A DNA stretch of 64,000 nt from Serratia sp. AKBS12. GTDB taxonomy: Bacteria > Pseudomonadota > Gammaproteobacteria > Enterobacterales > Enterobacteriaceae. This document shows, one piece after another, positions 34,375-44,561 of this stretch. The position numbers and the translations under genes were made by a program. Below the pieces are notes generated by a model, which saw nothing but the letters and a program-made list of their open reading frames with translations, was not told where the DNA came from and searched no databases. Numbering within the stretch: the stretch's first letter is position 1; every line of letters starts with the position of its first letter. The DNA lies in the NCBI RefSeq assembly GCF_024793895.1, contig NZ_JANUSB010000002.1, positions 124,001-188,000 on the forward strand, read 5' to 3'.

Positions 34375-36069
34375 ATGGCAATTTCGGGCACGCCTCATCC
34401 CAAGCAACGCTTTACCGGCGCACAGTTGATCGTGCATCTGCTGGAACGCCAGGGCATCACTACCGTCGCCGGCATCCCCGGCGGCGCCGCCTTGCCGCTG
34501 TACGACGCGCTGAGCCAGAGCAGCAGCATCCAGCACGTGCTGGCCCGCCATGAACAGGGCGCGGGCTTTATGGCGCAGGGCATGGCGCGCGCCAACGGCA
34601 AGGCGGCGGTGTGCATCGCCTCCAGCGGCCCGGGCGCCACCAACCTGGTGACCGCCATTGCCGATGCCAAGCTCGACTCGATCCCGCTGGTATGCATCAC
34701 CGGCCAGGTACCGTCGTCGATGATTGGTACCGACGCATTCCAGGAAGTCGATACCTACGGTATTTCCATCCCGATAACCAAGCATAACCACCTGGTGCGC
34801 GACATCCGCGAACTGCCACAGGTTATCTGCGATGCGTTCCGCATTGCCGAATCTGGCCGCCCCGGGCCGGTGTGGATTGATATCCCGAAAGACGTGCAAA
34901 CCGCCGAAATCGAACTGGATCGGTTGCCGCCGATCGCCGAACCCGACGCCGCACCGACGTTCGCTGCCGCCGAGGTCAGCCAGGCTGCGGCGATGATCAA
35001 CCAGGCCAAACGGCCGATCCTCTATCTCGGCGGTGGTATCATCTGCGCCGAGGCACACCAGGCGGCACTGGCGCTGGCAGAGCGCGCCAACCTGCCGACC
35101 ACCATGACGCTGATGGCGCTGGGCGCCATGCCGGTCGACCATCCGCTGTCGCTGGGCATGCTGGGCATGCACGCCGCACGCAGCACCAACTTTATTCTGC
35201 AGGAAGCCGACTTGCTGATCGTGCTGGGGGCGCGCTTTGACGATCGGGCGATCGGTAAAACCGAACAGTTCTGCCCAAATGCCCAAATCATTCACGTAGA
35301 TATCGATCGCGCCGAACTGGGTAAGGTAAAACAGCCGCAGGTGGCAATTCATGGCGACGTCGGTCAGGTGCTGCAACAGCTGTTGCCGCAGATCGACGCG
35401 CAGTCGCGCAACGCATGGCTGAACACCGTCAACGACCTGAAACGCGAATTCCCGTTCAGCATGCCGAACGCCGACGATCCGCTGAGTCACTATGGGCTGG
35501 TACTGGCGGCGGCACGCTGCGTCGACGACAATGCGATTATTACCACCGACGTCGGCCAGCATCAGATGTGGGTGGCGCAGGCCTATCCGTTGCGTCGCCC
35601 GCGCCAGTGGCTGACCTCCGGCGGGCTCGGCACCATGGGGTTCGGCCTGCCGGCGGCTATCGGTGCAGCGCTGGCCGAGCCACGGCGCAAGGTATTATGC
35701 TTTTCCGGTGACGGCAGCCTGATGATGAACATTCAGGAAATGGCGACGGCGGTAGAACACGATCTGGACGTGAAAATTATTCTGATGAACAATCAGGCGC
35801 TGGGGCTGGTGCATCAGCAACAAACCCTGTTTTACCAGCAACGCATTTTTGCCGCCGCCTATCCAAAACGTACCGACTTTCTGAAAATCGCCGCCGGTTT
35901 CGGCATGGATATCTGTGATTTAAACGCCGCCGCCGATCCGCAGGCGGCGCTGGCGGATGCCATCCAACGCCCTGGCCCGTGCCTGATCCACGCATTGATC
36001 GACACCAATGAAAAAGTATTCCCGATGGTGCCGCCGGGTGCCGCCAACATCGACATGATTGGAGAATGA
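34375..36069 (+). CDS. ilvB: acetohydroxyacid synthase I, catalytic subunit
   Basis: IlvB is the large subunit of acetohydroxyacid synthase I, which makes acetolactate and acetohydroxybutyrate in branched-chain amino-acid synthesis with ThDP, FAD and Mg. The 564-residue protein has the catalytic E60 in [13 protein letters not shown], and the ThDP motif from GDG at 445-447 to NN at 472-473. AAAGGA precedes the ATG. It follows the ivbL attenuator and overlaps the region before ilvN. It is a paralogue of ilvI elsewhere in this window, and both look complete. Confidence 0.97.
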   Translation: MAISGTPHPKQRFTGAQLIVHLLERQGITTVAGIPGGAALPLYDALSQSSSIQHVLARHEQGAGFMAQGMARANGKAAVCIASSGPGATNLVTAIADAKLDSIPLVCITGQVPSSMIGTDAFQEVDTYGISIPITKHNHLVRDIRELPQVICDAFRIAESGRPGPVWIDIPKDVQTAEIELDRLPPIAEPDAAPTFAAAEVSQAAAMINQAKRPILYLGGGIICAEAHQAALALAERANLPTTMTLMALGAMPVDHPLSLGMLGMHAARSTNFILQEADLLIVLGARFDDRAIGKTEQFCPNAQIIHVDIDRAELGKVKQPQVAIHGDVGQVLQQLLPQIDAQSRNAWLNTVNDLKREFPFSMPNADDPLSHYGLVLAAARCVDDNAIITTDVGQHQMWVAQAYPLRRPRQWLTSGGLGTMGFGLPAAIGAALAEPRRKVLCFSGDGSLMMNIQEMATAVEHDLDVKIILMNNQALGLVHQQQTLFYQQRIFAAAYPKRTDFLKIAAGFGMDICDLNAAADPQAALADAIQRPGPCLIHALIDTNEKVFPMVPPGAANIDMIGE

Positions 36070-36071
36070 AC

Positions 36072-36365
36072 ATGCAACTACAGCAAAAGAACCCGCAGGT
36101 GATTCTGGAATTGGCAGTACGCAACCACCCGGGCGTGATGTCGCACGTCTGCGGCCTGTTCGCTCGCCGCGCGTTCAACGTCGAAGGCATTCTATGTATG
36201 CCGCTAAAAGATGGCCAGCAAAGCCGCATCTGGCTATTGGTGGCTGACGACCAGCGCCTGGTGCAGATGATCAGTCAGGTAGAAAAGCTCGAAGATGTGC
36301 TACAGGTAAAACGCCACAACGAAGACGTACGGGTGTTTGAGCAATTGGCCACCTTCTTTCAGTAA
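36072..36365 (+). CDS. ilvN: acetohydroxyacid synthase I, regulatory subunit
   Basis: IlvN is the small subunit that activates IlvB and confers valine inhibition. The 97-residue protein (E. coli 96) is a single ACT domain with [20 protein letters not shown] and [11 protein letters not shown] prefer the ATG at 36072 because GGAG (36061-36064) is 7 bases upstream; an ATG at 36066 overlaps the ilvB stop and would add two residues. It closes the ilvBN operon. Confidence 0.95.
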   Translation: MQLQQKNPQVILELAVRNHPGVMSHVCGLFARRAFNVEGILCMPLKDGQQSRIWLLVADDQRLVQMISQVEKLEDVLQVKRHNEDVRVFEQLATFFQ

Positions 36366-36374
36366 ACCGCCACA

Positions 36375-36397
36375 GCGGGGCCGTCACCCGGCCCCGC
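36375..36397. terminator. hairpin between convergent ilvN and yabI
   Basis: GCGGGGCCG (36375-36383) pairs with CGGCCCCGC (36389-36397) over a 5-base loop. It lies between the two convergent genes and likely ends both, although there is little T-run. Confidence 0.65.
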
Positions 36398-36400
36398 CCT

Positions 36401-37168
36401 TCAGCCCGCCAGCACCTGCCACAGCAAGTGGCGGTAAACCGGCATCAGCGGCTGTTGGTGCATCAGGTAAAAACAGGCGGCGGCGGCCAACCAGGCCAGT
36501 ACACAGGCCAGACGCAGGCGTAGCGGCGTCAGCCAGGCGCTTAACCGGTCGCTGCTGCGCTTGCCTGTGCGCCACCAGCGCCAGCTCAGCCAGACCGCCA
36601 GCCAGATCAGCACCACCACGCCAAACAGCAGCCATTTGAACAGGGCGCTGTGGCTATCGGCAGGAATATCCAGCGCCACTCCGGCCAGGATACCGGGGAA
36701 GAAGTAGACCGGTGGCCAGGTGATGCAGCCGATAATGTTCGGCAAGGCGAACTTGTACGGCGGCAGATCGAGCATGCCGGCCACCATCGGCACCAGCGGG
36801 CGCGTCGGCCCGACAAACCGGCCCAACAGCACGGTAAAGATACTGTGCTGGTGGAGCGCATGTTCGGTGCGGTCGAGCATCGCCTTGTGTTTTTTCAGGA
36901 ATGACCAGCGATGCAGCGGCGCCTTGAACGCCCGGCCAATGAAATAGGAAATCCAGTCTCCCAGCAGGCAGCCACCGATACCCGCCACCCACGCCAGATA
37001 AAAATCAATCTGTCCGCTGCCAATCAGCGCACCAATGCTGGCCATCATCACCGTGCCGGGCAGCAGTAGCCCGACCAGCGCCAACGACTCCAGAAACGCC
37101 ACCAGCGCAATCACCATCAGAGTGAAGGCCAATGACTGAGTAATCAGATGCTGTAAATAGGCTTCCAT
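36401..37168 (-). CDS. yabI: DedA-family membrane protein YabI
   Basis: YabI belongs to the DedA family, membrane proteins that in E. coli support envelope integrity and probably undecaprenyl phosphate flipping. The 255-residue protein (E. coli 254) has the N-terminal family features FLESLALVGLLLPGTV and GDWISYFIGRAFK, the signature GRFVGPTRPLVPMVAG, and a C-terminal membrane segment. It lies between ilvN and polB and is divergent from polB. The function of YabI itself is not well defined. Confidence 0.92.
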   Translation of the reverse strand: MEAYLQHLITQSLAFTLMVIALVAFLESLALVGLLLPGTVMMASIGALIGSGQIDFYLAWVAGIGGCLLGDWISYFIGRAFKAPLHRWSFLKKHKAMLDRTEHALHQHSIFTVLLGRFVGPTRPLVPMVAGMLDLPPYKFALPNIIGCITWPPVYFFPGILAGVALDIPADSHSALFKWLLFGVVVLIWLAVWLSWRWWRTGKRSSDRLSAWLTPLRLRLACVLAWLAAAACFYLMHQQPLMPVYRHLLWQVLAG

Positions 37169-37273
37169 TGAACCTCTAGTGAATTGAAAATCGCCGGGTC
37201 GGGGATTGTCCGGTCAGTATCTCAATGAGTCAACTGGTGAATTGTATGCGTTTTTGGCAGTCTCGCCAGAAGG

Positions 37274-37302
37274 TGGACAATTACTGTATAAAAAACCATA
37301 CT
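37274..37302 (+). promoter_or_regulatory. polB promoter with diverged LexA box
   Basis: A -35 TGGACA (37274-37279) and a -10 CATACT (37297-37302) are 17 bases apart. Over the spacer and -10 lies TACTGTATAAAAAACCATAC (37282-37301), which resembles a LexA box: the left half CTGT matches, while the right half has CAT in place of CAG. E. coli polB (dinA) is SOS-controlled through a LexA box at this place. Confidence 0.6.
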
Positions 37303-37359
37303 ATTGCATATGTCTCCATCGGATAAGCCTGGCCGTTGAACAATACCGTCACCTCACCC

Positions 37360-39714
37360 ATGCAGGGATTCCTGCTAACCCGCCACTGGCGCGACACCCC
37401 CGCCGGCAGCGAAATCGAGTTCTGGCTGGCCACCGACAGCGGCCCGCAGCAGCTGCGCTTGCCGCCGCAAACGTCGGTGGCGTTCATCCCCGTCGAACAG
37501 CGCCAGCGCGCCGAACTGCTGCTGCGCGGCGAACGGCAGATCTCGCTGAAAATACTGCCGCTGAAGGACTTTCACGCCCGACCGGTGCTGGGCCTGTACT
37601 GCCGTCAGCACCGTCAGTTGATCAAGCTGGAAAAATTGCTGAAAGAAGGCGGCGTCAGCGTCTACGAGGCCGATATCCGTCCGCCGGAACGCTACCTGAT
37701 GGAGCGTTTCATCACCGCGCCGGTCTGGTTTAGCGGCCAGCCCAACGGCAACGGTCCGCTGCTGAACGCGCAGCTCAAACCCGCACCACACTATCGCCCA
37801 CGGCTGAAGATGGTGTCGCTGGACATTGAAACCACCGCCCATGGCGAGCTGTATTCCATTGCGCTGGAAGGCTGTGGTCAACGGCAGGTGTACATGCTGG
37901 GTCCGGCCAACGGCGGCAATCAACCTCTGGATTTCGATCTGCACTACTGCGCCAGCCGCCCTCTGTTGCTGGAAAGGCTCAATCAGTGGCTGGAACAGTA
38001 CGATCCCGACGCCATTATCGGCTGGAATCTGATCCAGTTTGATCTGCGGGTGCTGCAAAAACACGCCGACCGCTATCAGATCCCGCTGCGTTTTGGCCGT
38101 GGCGGCAACCTGCTGGAGTGGCGCGAACACGGTTTCAAACAAAATCACTTCTTTTGTTCCGCCGCCGGTCGGCTGATTATCGACGGCATTGAGGCGTTGA
38201 AATCTGCCACCTGGAACTTCCCGTCGTTCAGTCTGGAGTCGGTGTCGCAGACGCTGCTGGGTGAAGGCAAGTCGATCGATAACCCATATCAGCGCATGGC
38301 CGAGATTGACCGTCGCTTTGCCGAAGACAAACCCGCGCTGGCCCGCTATAACCTGAAAGACTGTGAACTGGTGACGCGCATCTTCGCCAAAACCGAGCTG
38401 CTGACCTTTTTACTGGAACGTGCCACCGTCACCGGACTGGCAGCCGACCGCAGCGGGGGTTCCGTAGCGGCCTTCAGCCATCTGTATCTGCCGCGCATGC
38501 ATCGCCAGGGTTACGTTGCGCCCAATCTGGGCGAACTGCCGCAAGAGCACAGCCCCGGCGGGTTTGTCATGGACTCGCAGCCCGGCCTGTACGACTCGGT
38601 GCTGGTACTGGATTACAAAAGCCTGTATCCCTCGATCATCCGCACCTTTCTGATCGATCCGGTCGGACTGGTGGAAGGCGGGCAGCACCCAGACGATGCC
38701 GACTCGGTTGCCGGCTTTCGCAATGCGCGCTTCTCGCGCAGCAAACATTGCCTGCCGGCGATCGTCAGCCAGATCTGGCAAGGGCGCGAAACCGCCAAAA
38801 AACAGCACAACAAACCGCTGTCACAGGCGCTGAAAATCATCATGAACGCCTTCTACGGCGTACTGGGCGCCAGTGGTTGCCGGTTCTTCGATCCGCGCCT
38901 GGCCTCCTCCATTACGTTGCGTGGCCACGAGATCATGCGGCAAACCCGAGAGCTTATCGAAGCTCGCGGCTATCAGGTCATCTACGGCGATACCGACTCC
39001 ACCTTCGTGTGGCTGAAGACGCCCCATAGCGAAGCGCAGGCGGCACAGATCGGTCGTCAACTGGTGGAGTACATCAATAGCTGGTGGCAACGGCATTTAC
39101 AGCAGCAGTATCGCCTGGACAGCGCGCTGGAGCTGGAGTTTGAAACCCATTATTGCCGTTTTCTGATGCCGACCATTCGCGGTGCGGAACAGGGTAGCAA
39201 AAAGCGCTATGCCGGGCTTATCGCCAACCCCGACGGCAGCGAGCAAATGATCTACAAGGGACTGGAAACGGTACGTACCGACTGGACGCCGCTGGCGCAG
39301 CAGTTCCAACAGCAGCTGTATCAGCTGATTTTCAAACGTCAGCCCTATCGGGAGTTTGTACTCGATTACGTGGCCAAAACCCTCGATGGCACCTTCGACG
39401 ATCGCCTGATATACCGCAAGCGCCTGCGGCGGCGGCTGGACGAATACCAACGCAATGTACCGCCGCACGTGCGCGCCGCGCGCATCGCCGATGACTATAA
39501 CCGACAGCAGGGGCGACCGCTGCAATACCAGAGCGGCGGCTGGATCGGCTATGTCATGACGGTTGCCGGCCCGGAGCCACTGGAAACGCAACGGTCCGCC
39601 ATTGACTACGATCATTACCTTGAGCGCCAGCTGCAACCGGTGGCAGACGCTATACTTCCTTTCCTGCACGATGATTTCGCCACGCTGGTCACCGGGCAGA
39701 TGGGTTTGTTTTAA
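37360..39714 (+). CDS. polB: DNA polymerase II
   Basis: PolB is a family-B polymerase with 3'-5' exonuclease, induced by SOS and used in replication restart and bypass. From the ATG at 37360 it is 784 residues (E. coli 783), starting [14 protein letters not shown]. Exonuclease motif I is [11 protein letters not shown], and polymerase motifs are [12 protein letters not shown] and YGDTDSTF, plus KKRYAGL. A TTG at 37336 would add eight residues; neither start has a strong ribosome site, so the start is uncertain. The catalytic aspartates are all present. Confidence 0.95.
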   Translation: MQGFLLTRHWRDTPAGSEIEFWLATDSGPQQLRLPPQTSVAFIPVEQRQRAELLLRGERQISLKILPLKDFHARPVLGLYCRQHRQLIKLEKLLKEGGVSVYEADIRPPERYLMERFITAPVWFSGQPNGNGPLLNAQLKPAPHYRPRLKMVSLDIETTAHGELYSIALEGCGQRQVYMLGPANGGNQPLDFDLHYCASRPLLLERLNQWLEQYDPDAIIGWNLIQFDLRVLQKHADRYQIPLRFGRGGNLLEWREHGFKQNHFFCSAAGRLIIDGIEALKSATWNFPSFSLESVSQTLLGEGKSIDNPYQRMAEIDRRFAEDKPALARYNLKDCELVTRIFAKTELLTFLLERATVTGLAADRSGGSVAAFSHLYLPRMHRQGYVAPNLGELPQEHSPGGFVMDSQPGLYDSVLVLDYKSLYPSIIRTFLIDPVGLVEGGQHPDDADSVAGFRNARFSRSKHCLPAIVSQIWQGRETAKKQHNKPLSQALKIIMNAFYGVLGASGCRFFDPRLASSITLRGHEIMRQTRELIEARGYQVIYGDTDSTFVWLKTPHSEAQAAQIGRQLVEYINSWWQRHLQQQYRLDSALELEFETHYCRFLMPTIRGAEQGSKKRYAGLIANPDGSEQMIYKGLETVRTDWTPLAQQFQQQLYQLIFKRQPYREFVLDYVAKTLDGTFDDRLIYRKRLRRRLDEYQRNVPPHVRAARIADDYNRQQGRPLQYQSGGWIGYVMTVAGPEPLETQRSAIDYDHYLERQLQPVADAILPFLHDDFATLVTGQMGLF

Positions 39715-39931
39715 ACGGCATCGGGTCAAGTGAATTCGTAATTTTCTTGCCGAATTGCCAGCGAATGCGGGAAGTAAAAAATCCTCAAGTTTTGCAGGTG
39801 ACGAACGCGCTGCCTTCCATTACCATAGCGCCCTTCCCAAATTCTGAATCATTACCCGTGGCGTTGTAGAACGTATACATGGGAGCTATAGCTATTGCCC
39901 GCCAAATCACAATAAATCGGGTTTAATACAG

Positions 39932-39950
39932 GTCGCTGCACCGTAGCGAC
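39932..39950 (+). repeat. small hairpin upstream of rapA
   Basis: GTCGCT (39932-39937) pairs with AGCGAC (39945-39950) about 30 bases before the rapA start. It could lie in the rapA leader RNA. The surrounding gap 39715-39982 has no gene. Confidence 0.4.
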
Positions 39951-39982
39951 AGGACTTACTTAAAGAATCGAGCCGACAATAT

Positions 39983-42889
39983 ATGCCTTTTACACTTGGT
40001 CAACGCTGGATCAGCGATACGGAAAGCGAGTTAGGACTGGGAACCGTCGTAGCGCTGGACGCGCGGATGATTACTCTGCTTTTCCCCGCCACCGGCGAAA
40101 ACCGCCTCTATGCCAGAAATGACTCGCCGATCACCCGCGTAATGTTCAACCCGGGAGACACCATCAGCAACCACGAAGGTTGGCAACTGCTGGTTGAGGA
40201 AGTAAAAGAAGATAACGGACTGCTGACCTACATCGGGACCCGCCTGGACACCCAGGAAAGCGGCGTGGCAATGCGCGAAGTGCTGCTGGACAGCAAATTG
40301 ACCTTCAGCAAACCGCAAGACCGCCTGTTTGCCGGCCAGATCGATCGCATGGACCGTTTTGCGCTGCGTTTTCGCGCCCGCAAATATCAGAGCGAGCAAT
40401 ACCGCCTGCCGTTCGCCGGTCTGCGCGGCATGCGCGCCAACCTGATCCCGCACCAGTTGCATATCGCCTACGAAGTCGGCCAGCGCCATGCACCGCGCGT
40501 GTTGCTGGCCGATGAAGTCGGGCTGGGCAAAACCATCGAAGCCGGCATGATTATTCACCAGCAGCTGCTGGCCGGGCGCGCCGAGCGTGTGCTGATCGTG
40601 GTGCCGGAAACCTTGCAGCACCAGTGGCTGGTCGAAATGATGCGCCGCTTCAACCTGTACTTCTCGCTGTTCGATGACAGCCGCTACGCCGAAGCCAAGC
40701 TCGACAGCAGCAACCCGTTCGAAACCGAACAGCTGGTGATCTGCTCGCTGGACTTTGTGCGCCGCAACAAGCAGCGCCTGGAAGAGCTGGCAGACGCGCA
40801 ATGGGACCTGCTGGTGGTTGACGAAGCACACCACCTGGCCTGGAGCGAAGAAGCGCCAAGCCGTGAGTATCAGGTTATCGAACAACTGGCCGAGCATATT
40901 CCCGGCGTACTGCTGCTGACCGCAACGCCAGAACAGCTGGGCCAGCAGAGCCACTTTGCCCGTTTGCGCCTGCTGGATCCGAGCCGTTTCCACGACTATC
41001 AGGAATTTGTCACCGAACAGCAGAAATACCGCCCGATCGCCGATGCGGTCACTCTGCTGCTGAGCGGCGAACGGCTGGCTGACGATAAGCTTAACCTGTT
41101 GGGAGAGCTTATCGATGAACAGGACATCGAACCGCTGCTGAAGGCGGCCAACAGCCACGACGACCAAGCCGAGTCGGCACGTCAGGAACTGGTCACCATG
41201 CTGATGGATCGCCACGGCACCAGCCGGGTGCTGTTCCGTAACACCCGTAACGGCGTGAAAGGCTTCCCGCATCGTCATCTGCATCAGATCAAGCTGCCGT
41301 TGCCGACCCAATATCAGACGGCAATCAAGGTGTCTGGCATTATGGGCGCCAAAAAGAGCGTCGAAGCGCGGGCACGCGATATGCTGTACCCGGAGCAGAT
41401 CTATCAGGAGTTTGAAGGCGAGAACGCCACCTGGTGGAACTTTGACCCACGCGTTGAATGGCTGCTGAACTATCTGCTGGCCAACCGCCACGAAAAAGTG
41501 CTGGTGATCTGCGCCAAGGCCGCCACCGCGCTGCAGCTGGAACAGGTATTGCGCGAACGTGAAGCGATCCGCGCAGCGGTATTCCACGAAGGGCTGTCGA
41601 TTATCGAACGTGACCGCGCCGCTGCCTACTTCGCCTCGGAAGAGGACGGTGCGCAGGTGCTGCTATGTTCCGAAATCGGCTCCGAAGGCCGCAACTTCCA
41701 GTTTGCCAGCCATCTGGTGATGTTCGATCTGCCGTTCAACCCCGATTTGCTGGAGCAACGTATCGGTCGTCTCGATCGCATCGGTCAGTTGCACGACATC
41801 CAGATCATGGTGCCATACCTGGAAAACACCGCGCAGGCAGTACTGGGGCGCTGGTTCCATGAAGGGCTGGACGCCTTCGAACACACCTGCCCAACCGGTC
41901 GTACCATTTATGACAGCAGCTACGAACGCCTGATCGGCTATCTGGCAGCGCCGACCGAACAGGAAGGTCTGGATGAGTTTATCCACGCCTGTCGTCAGCA
42001 GCATGATCGGTTGAAAATCCAGCTGGAGCAGGGTCGCGACCGCCTGCTGGAGATGCACTCCAACGGCGGCGACAAGGCGCAGGCGCTGGCCGATGCTATT
42101 GCCGAGCAGGACAATGACGTCAATCTGGTGGGCTTCGCGCTTAACCTGTTCGACATTGTCGGCATCAATCAGGAAGATCGCAGCGATAGCCTGATCGTGC
42201 TGACCCCGTCCGATCACATGCTGGTACCGGACTTCCCTGGCTTGCCGCAGGATGGCTGCACCGTGACGTTCGATCGCGATCGCGCACTATCGCGTGAAGA
42301 TGCCCAGTTCGTCAGTTGGGAACACCCGATCATCCGTAACGGTCTCGACCTGATTTTGTCCGGCGACACCGGCAGCTGCGCGGTTTCCCTGCTGAAGAAC
42401 AAGGCGCTGCCGGTCGGCACGCTGCTGGTTGAACTGGTATATGTGGTTGAGGCGCAGGCGCCGAAGCACCTGCAGTTGACCCGCTTCCTGCCGCCGACAC
42501 CGATTCGCATGCTGATGGATCGTAAAGGCAGCAATCTGGCGGCGCAGGTGGAGTTTGAGAGCTTCAATCGTCAATTGAACGCGGTTAACCGCCACACCTC
42601 AAGCAAGCTGGTGAACGCCGTACAACAGGACGTTCACGCCATGCTGCAGCAGGCAGAAGGCCTGGTTGAAGCCGAAGCGCGCACGCTGATTGAGCAGGCG
42701 AAACAGGAAGCGGACGACCGGCTGAGCACCGAGCTGGCGCGTCTGGAAGCGCTGAAAGCGGTCAACCCGAACATCCGTGACGACGAAGTCGAAGCACTGG
42801 AGTTCAACCGCAGGCAGGTACTGGCAAACCTGAACGAAGCAGGATGGCGTCTGGACGCTATTCGCCTGGTGGTGGTCACTCACCAGTAA
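39983..42889 (+). CDS. rapA: RNA polymerase-associated recycling ATPase RapA
   Basis: RapA (HepA) is a Swi2/Snf2 ATPase that binds RNA polymerase and helps recycle it after termination. The 968-residue protein has the E. coli length. It shows the N-terminal Tudor-like region, Walker [14 protein letters not shown] (P-loop DEVGLGKT at 177-184), the DEAH box [10 protein letters not shown] near 280, the helicase C-terminal motifs [12 protein letters not shown] and [11 protein letters not shown], and a long C-terminal domain. It is followed by rluA as in E. coli. Confidence 0.97.
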   Translation: MPFTLGQRWISDTESELGLGTVVALDARMITLLFPATGENRLYARNDSPITRVMFNPGDTISNHEGWQLLVEEVKEDNGLLTYIGTRLDTQESGVAMREVLLDSKLTFSKPQDRLFAGQIDRMDRFALRFRARKYQSEQYRLPFAGLRGMRANLIPHQLHIAYEVGQRHAPRVLLADEVGLGKTIEAGMIIHQQLLAGRAERVLIVVPETLQHQWLVEMMRRFNLYFSLFDDSRYAEAKLDSSNPFETEQLVICSLDFVRRNKQRLEELADAQWDLLVVDEAHHLAWSEEAPSREYQVIEQLAEHIPGVLLLTATPEQLGQQSHFARLRLLDPSRFHDYQEFVTEQQKYRPIADAVTLLLSGERLADDKLNLLGELIDEQDIEPLLKAANSHDDQAESARQELVTMLMDRHGTSRVLFRNTRNGVKGFPHRHLHQIKLPLPTQYQTAIKVSGIMGAKKSVEARARDMLYPEQIYQEFEGENATWWNFDPRVEWLLNYLLANRHEKVLVICAKAATALQLEQVLREREAIRAAVFHEGLSIIERDRAAAYFASEEDGAQVLLCSEIGSEGRNFQFASHLVMFDLPFNPDLLEQRIGRLDRIGQLHDIQIMVPYLENTAQAVLGRWFHEGLDAFEHTCPTGRTIYDSSYERLIGYLAAPTEQEGLDEFIHACRQQHDRLKIQLEQGRDRLLEMHSNGGDKAQALADAIAEQDNDVNLVGFALNLFDIVGINQEDRSDSLIVLTPSDHMLVPDFPGLPQDGCTVTFDRDRALSREDAQFVSWEHPIIRNGLDLILSGDTGSCAVSLLKNKALPVGTLLVELVYVVEAQAPKHLQLTRFLPPTPIRMLMDRKGSNLAAQVEFESFNRQLNAVNRHTSSKLVNAVQQDVHAMLQQAEGLVEAEARTLIEQAKQEADDRLSTELARLEALKAVNPNIRDDEVEALEFNRRQVLANLNEAGWRLDAIRLVVVTHQ

Positions 42890-42942
42890 CTCGCCGCAAC
42901 GGGGGGCTTCGGCTCCCCGTCAGGCCCTCAAGCGGAGCTGTC

Positions 42943-43443
42943 ATGCAACCCTACCATCCCCCTACCGGTCCGATGCACATTCTGTATCAGGATGAACATA
43001 TCATTGTGGTCAATAAGCCCAGTGGTTTGCTGTCGGTACCCGGCCGCGCGCCGGAAAACAAGGACAGTCTGATGACGCGTATTCAGGCCGACTTTCCAGC
43101 GGCCGAATCGGTGCATCGGCTGGATATGGCCACCAGCGGGGTGATTGTGGTGGCGTTGAACAAGCCCGCCGAGCGTGAACTGAAGCGCCAGTTTCGCGAA
43201 CGTGAACCCAAGAAATCCTACATTGCCCGGGTCTGGGGCCATCTGGAACATGACGAGGGGATGGTGGATTTGCCGCTGATTTGCGACTGGCCGAATCGGC
43301 CATTGCAGAAAGTGTGTTTTGAAACCGGTAAATCGGCCCAGACAGAATACCAGGTGCTGTCACGCGACGCCGATGGCAGCACGCGTGTCAAGCTGACGCC
43401 GATTACCGGACGTTCGCACCAGCTGCGCCTCGAGATACCCTAA
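42943..43443 (+). pseudogene. rluA: truncated 23S rRNA/tRNA pseudouridine synthase RluA
   Basis: RluA makes pseudouridine 746 in 23S rRNA and 32 in several tRNAs. The frame starts at ATG 42943 and has the catalytic aspartate D61 in SVHRLDMATSG, plus REREPKKSYIARVWGH and TPITGRSHQLR. It ends after 166 residues; E. coli RluA has 219. The last codons EIP and the TAA come from a short ERIC element (43435-43508). The conserved C-terminal part (HMxALGHPILGD onward, about 50 residues) is absent and not found downstream. The protein is probably not functional, although a residual activity cannot be excluded. Confidence 0.85.
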
Positions 43444-43508
43444 ATAATTGGCGTTGCGTCGCGGCGGCAACCAAGCGCACCCCGAGAGCGTACATAAAGT
43501 ACGGGTAT
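43435..43508 (+). repeat. short ERIC element disrupting rluA
   Basis: The 74-base segment begins ATACCCTAAATAATT and ends GGGTAT, the terminal inverted repeats of the enterobacterial repetitive intergenic consensus (about 127 bp). The left arm GCGGCGGCAACCAAGCGCACCCC is a diverged ERIC left half; the right half is largely lost, the pattern of the known shorter ERIC variants. It begins within the last RluA codons and ends 2 bases before the djlA stop codon. Confidence 0.8.
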
Positions 43509-43510
43509 CG

Positions 43511-44338
43511 TTATTTGAAGCCTTTCTCACGCTTGATCAGGTCATACGCCGCCTGAATCTCCTGCGCCTTCTGCTTGGCCATTTCCATCATTTCCGGCGG
43601 CAGGCCTTTCGCTACCAGTTTATCCGGGTGATGTTCGCTCATCAGCTTGCGGTAGGCGCGCTTGATAGTGGTGGCGTCATCACTGCTGTCTACCCCCAGC
43701 ACCTTGCAGGCGTCTTCCAGCGTCGGCCCACGTTGCGCCTGCCGGTGACCGCCGTGCGAATAACCGCCCTGTTGATGATAGCCGCCGCCAAACTGCTGGC
43801 CGCCTTCCATCATGCGTAGGAACTGATCGAACTGCGCGCGTGAAATGCCCAGCTCTTCGGCAATCACATACAGCACCTGACGTTCGTTCGGGTGCAGCGA
43901 GCCATCGGCAAACGCCGCCTGGATCTGAATTTCCAGAAACATCCTAATCAGATCGAAACGACCGAAACAGATGCTGCGAAACTGCTGCAGGGTCTCTCGC
44001 AACGGGAAATTGCCCTGCTTGCCTTCACGAAACGCCTGCTGGGCAGCGGTACGCGCTTCGCCGTGTAGCTGCATGCGATCCATAAACAGGCTGGCGATTT
44101 GTATGTCAGCCTCGGTAACGCGCCCTTTTGATTTGGTGAGGTGCCCCATTACCTGAAATGTGGTGCGGAAAAACAGCGTTTGCCGCGTTTGCTGGTCAGC
44201 GAAAAAGCCTCGGCTGCGCTTATTGTTGCGCGCAGTATCGATCATATGGCCGACAATCAGCCCCAAAACTACGCCCCAGAAGCCCGCGCCAGACCAAATG
44301 GCGACAATGACTCCGAGCAGTTTTCCCCAATACTGCAT
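43511..44338 (-). CDS. djlA: DnaJ-like membrane co-chaperone DjlA
   Basis: DjlA is an inner-membrane J-domain protein that stimulates DnaK; in E. coli its overproduction induces capsule genes through Rcs. The 275-residue protein (E. coli 271) has an N-terminal membrane segment (about 6-30, [19 protein letters not shown]), a TerB-like central region, a Gly/His/Gln-rich linker near 180-200, and a C-terminal J domain with the HPD motif in SEHHPDKLV. The C terminus ([13 protein letters not shown]) looks complete although ERIC sequence stands 2 bases away. It is divergent from lptD. Confidence 0.95.
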   Translation of the reverse strand: MQYWGKLLGVIVAIWSGAGFWGVVLGLIVGHMIDTARNNKRSRGFFADQQTRQTLFFRTTFQVMGHLTKSKGRVTEADIQIASLFMDRMQLHGEARTAAQQAFREGKQGNFPLRETLQQFRSICFGRFDLIRMFLEIQIQAAFADGSLHPNERQVLYVIAEELGISRAQFDQFLRMMEGGQQFGGGYHQQGGYSHGGHRQAQRGPTLEDACKVLGVDSSDDATTIKRAYRKLMSEHHPDKLVAKGLPPEMMEMAKQKAQEIQAAYDLIKREKGFK

Positions 44339-44561
44339 ATACTCCTCAATTATATTACTTTCAGCGCAATGCCCCGCCGCAATAGCTAAGGGTTAGGCGA
44401 TTTTTCCCAAGATTTCGATTATCATACCTGTCATTTATCGCTGCGCCTAACAACGACGCAGTTAAACGGCAGGATTTAACTAGCGCAACGCAGATGAGTG
44501 ATATAGTCTCTGACCGTTTGCCGGACATGACGCCTCTGATGACGGAACACCAAAACCGCGT

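Noticed and set aside
34198-35562. 454-codon frame antisense to ivbL and ilvB
   Set aside because: It overlaps two well-supported genes on the other strand and shows a low-complexity H/Q/R/D translation typical of antisense frames.
37206-37733. 175-codon frame crossing the polB promoter and 5' end
   Set aside because: Its upstream part covers the promoter and the rest is out of frame with polB; the translation (PARHPRRQR-type) is a shadow.
40031-41587. Long (518-codon) open frame antisense to rapA
   Set aside because: Shadow of the GC-rich rapA codons, with Q/H/R-rich translation and no motif; rapA is clearly the gene.
42844-42942. Upstream extension of the rluA frame into the rapA end
   Set aside because: It overlaps the rapA coding end, has no similarity to RluA, and an ATG at 42943 fits the family start.
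44339-44561. Sigma-E promoter for lptD
   Set aside because: E. coli lptD has one, but the best GGATTTAAC and TCTGA pair here has wrong spacing, so no call was made.
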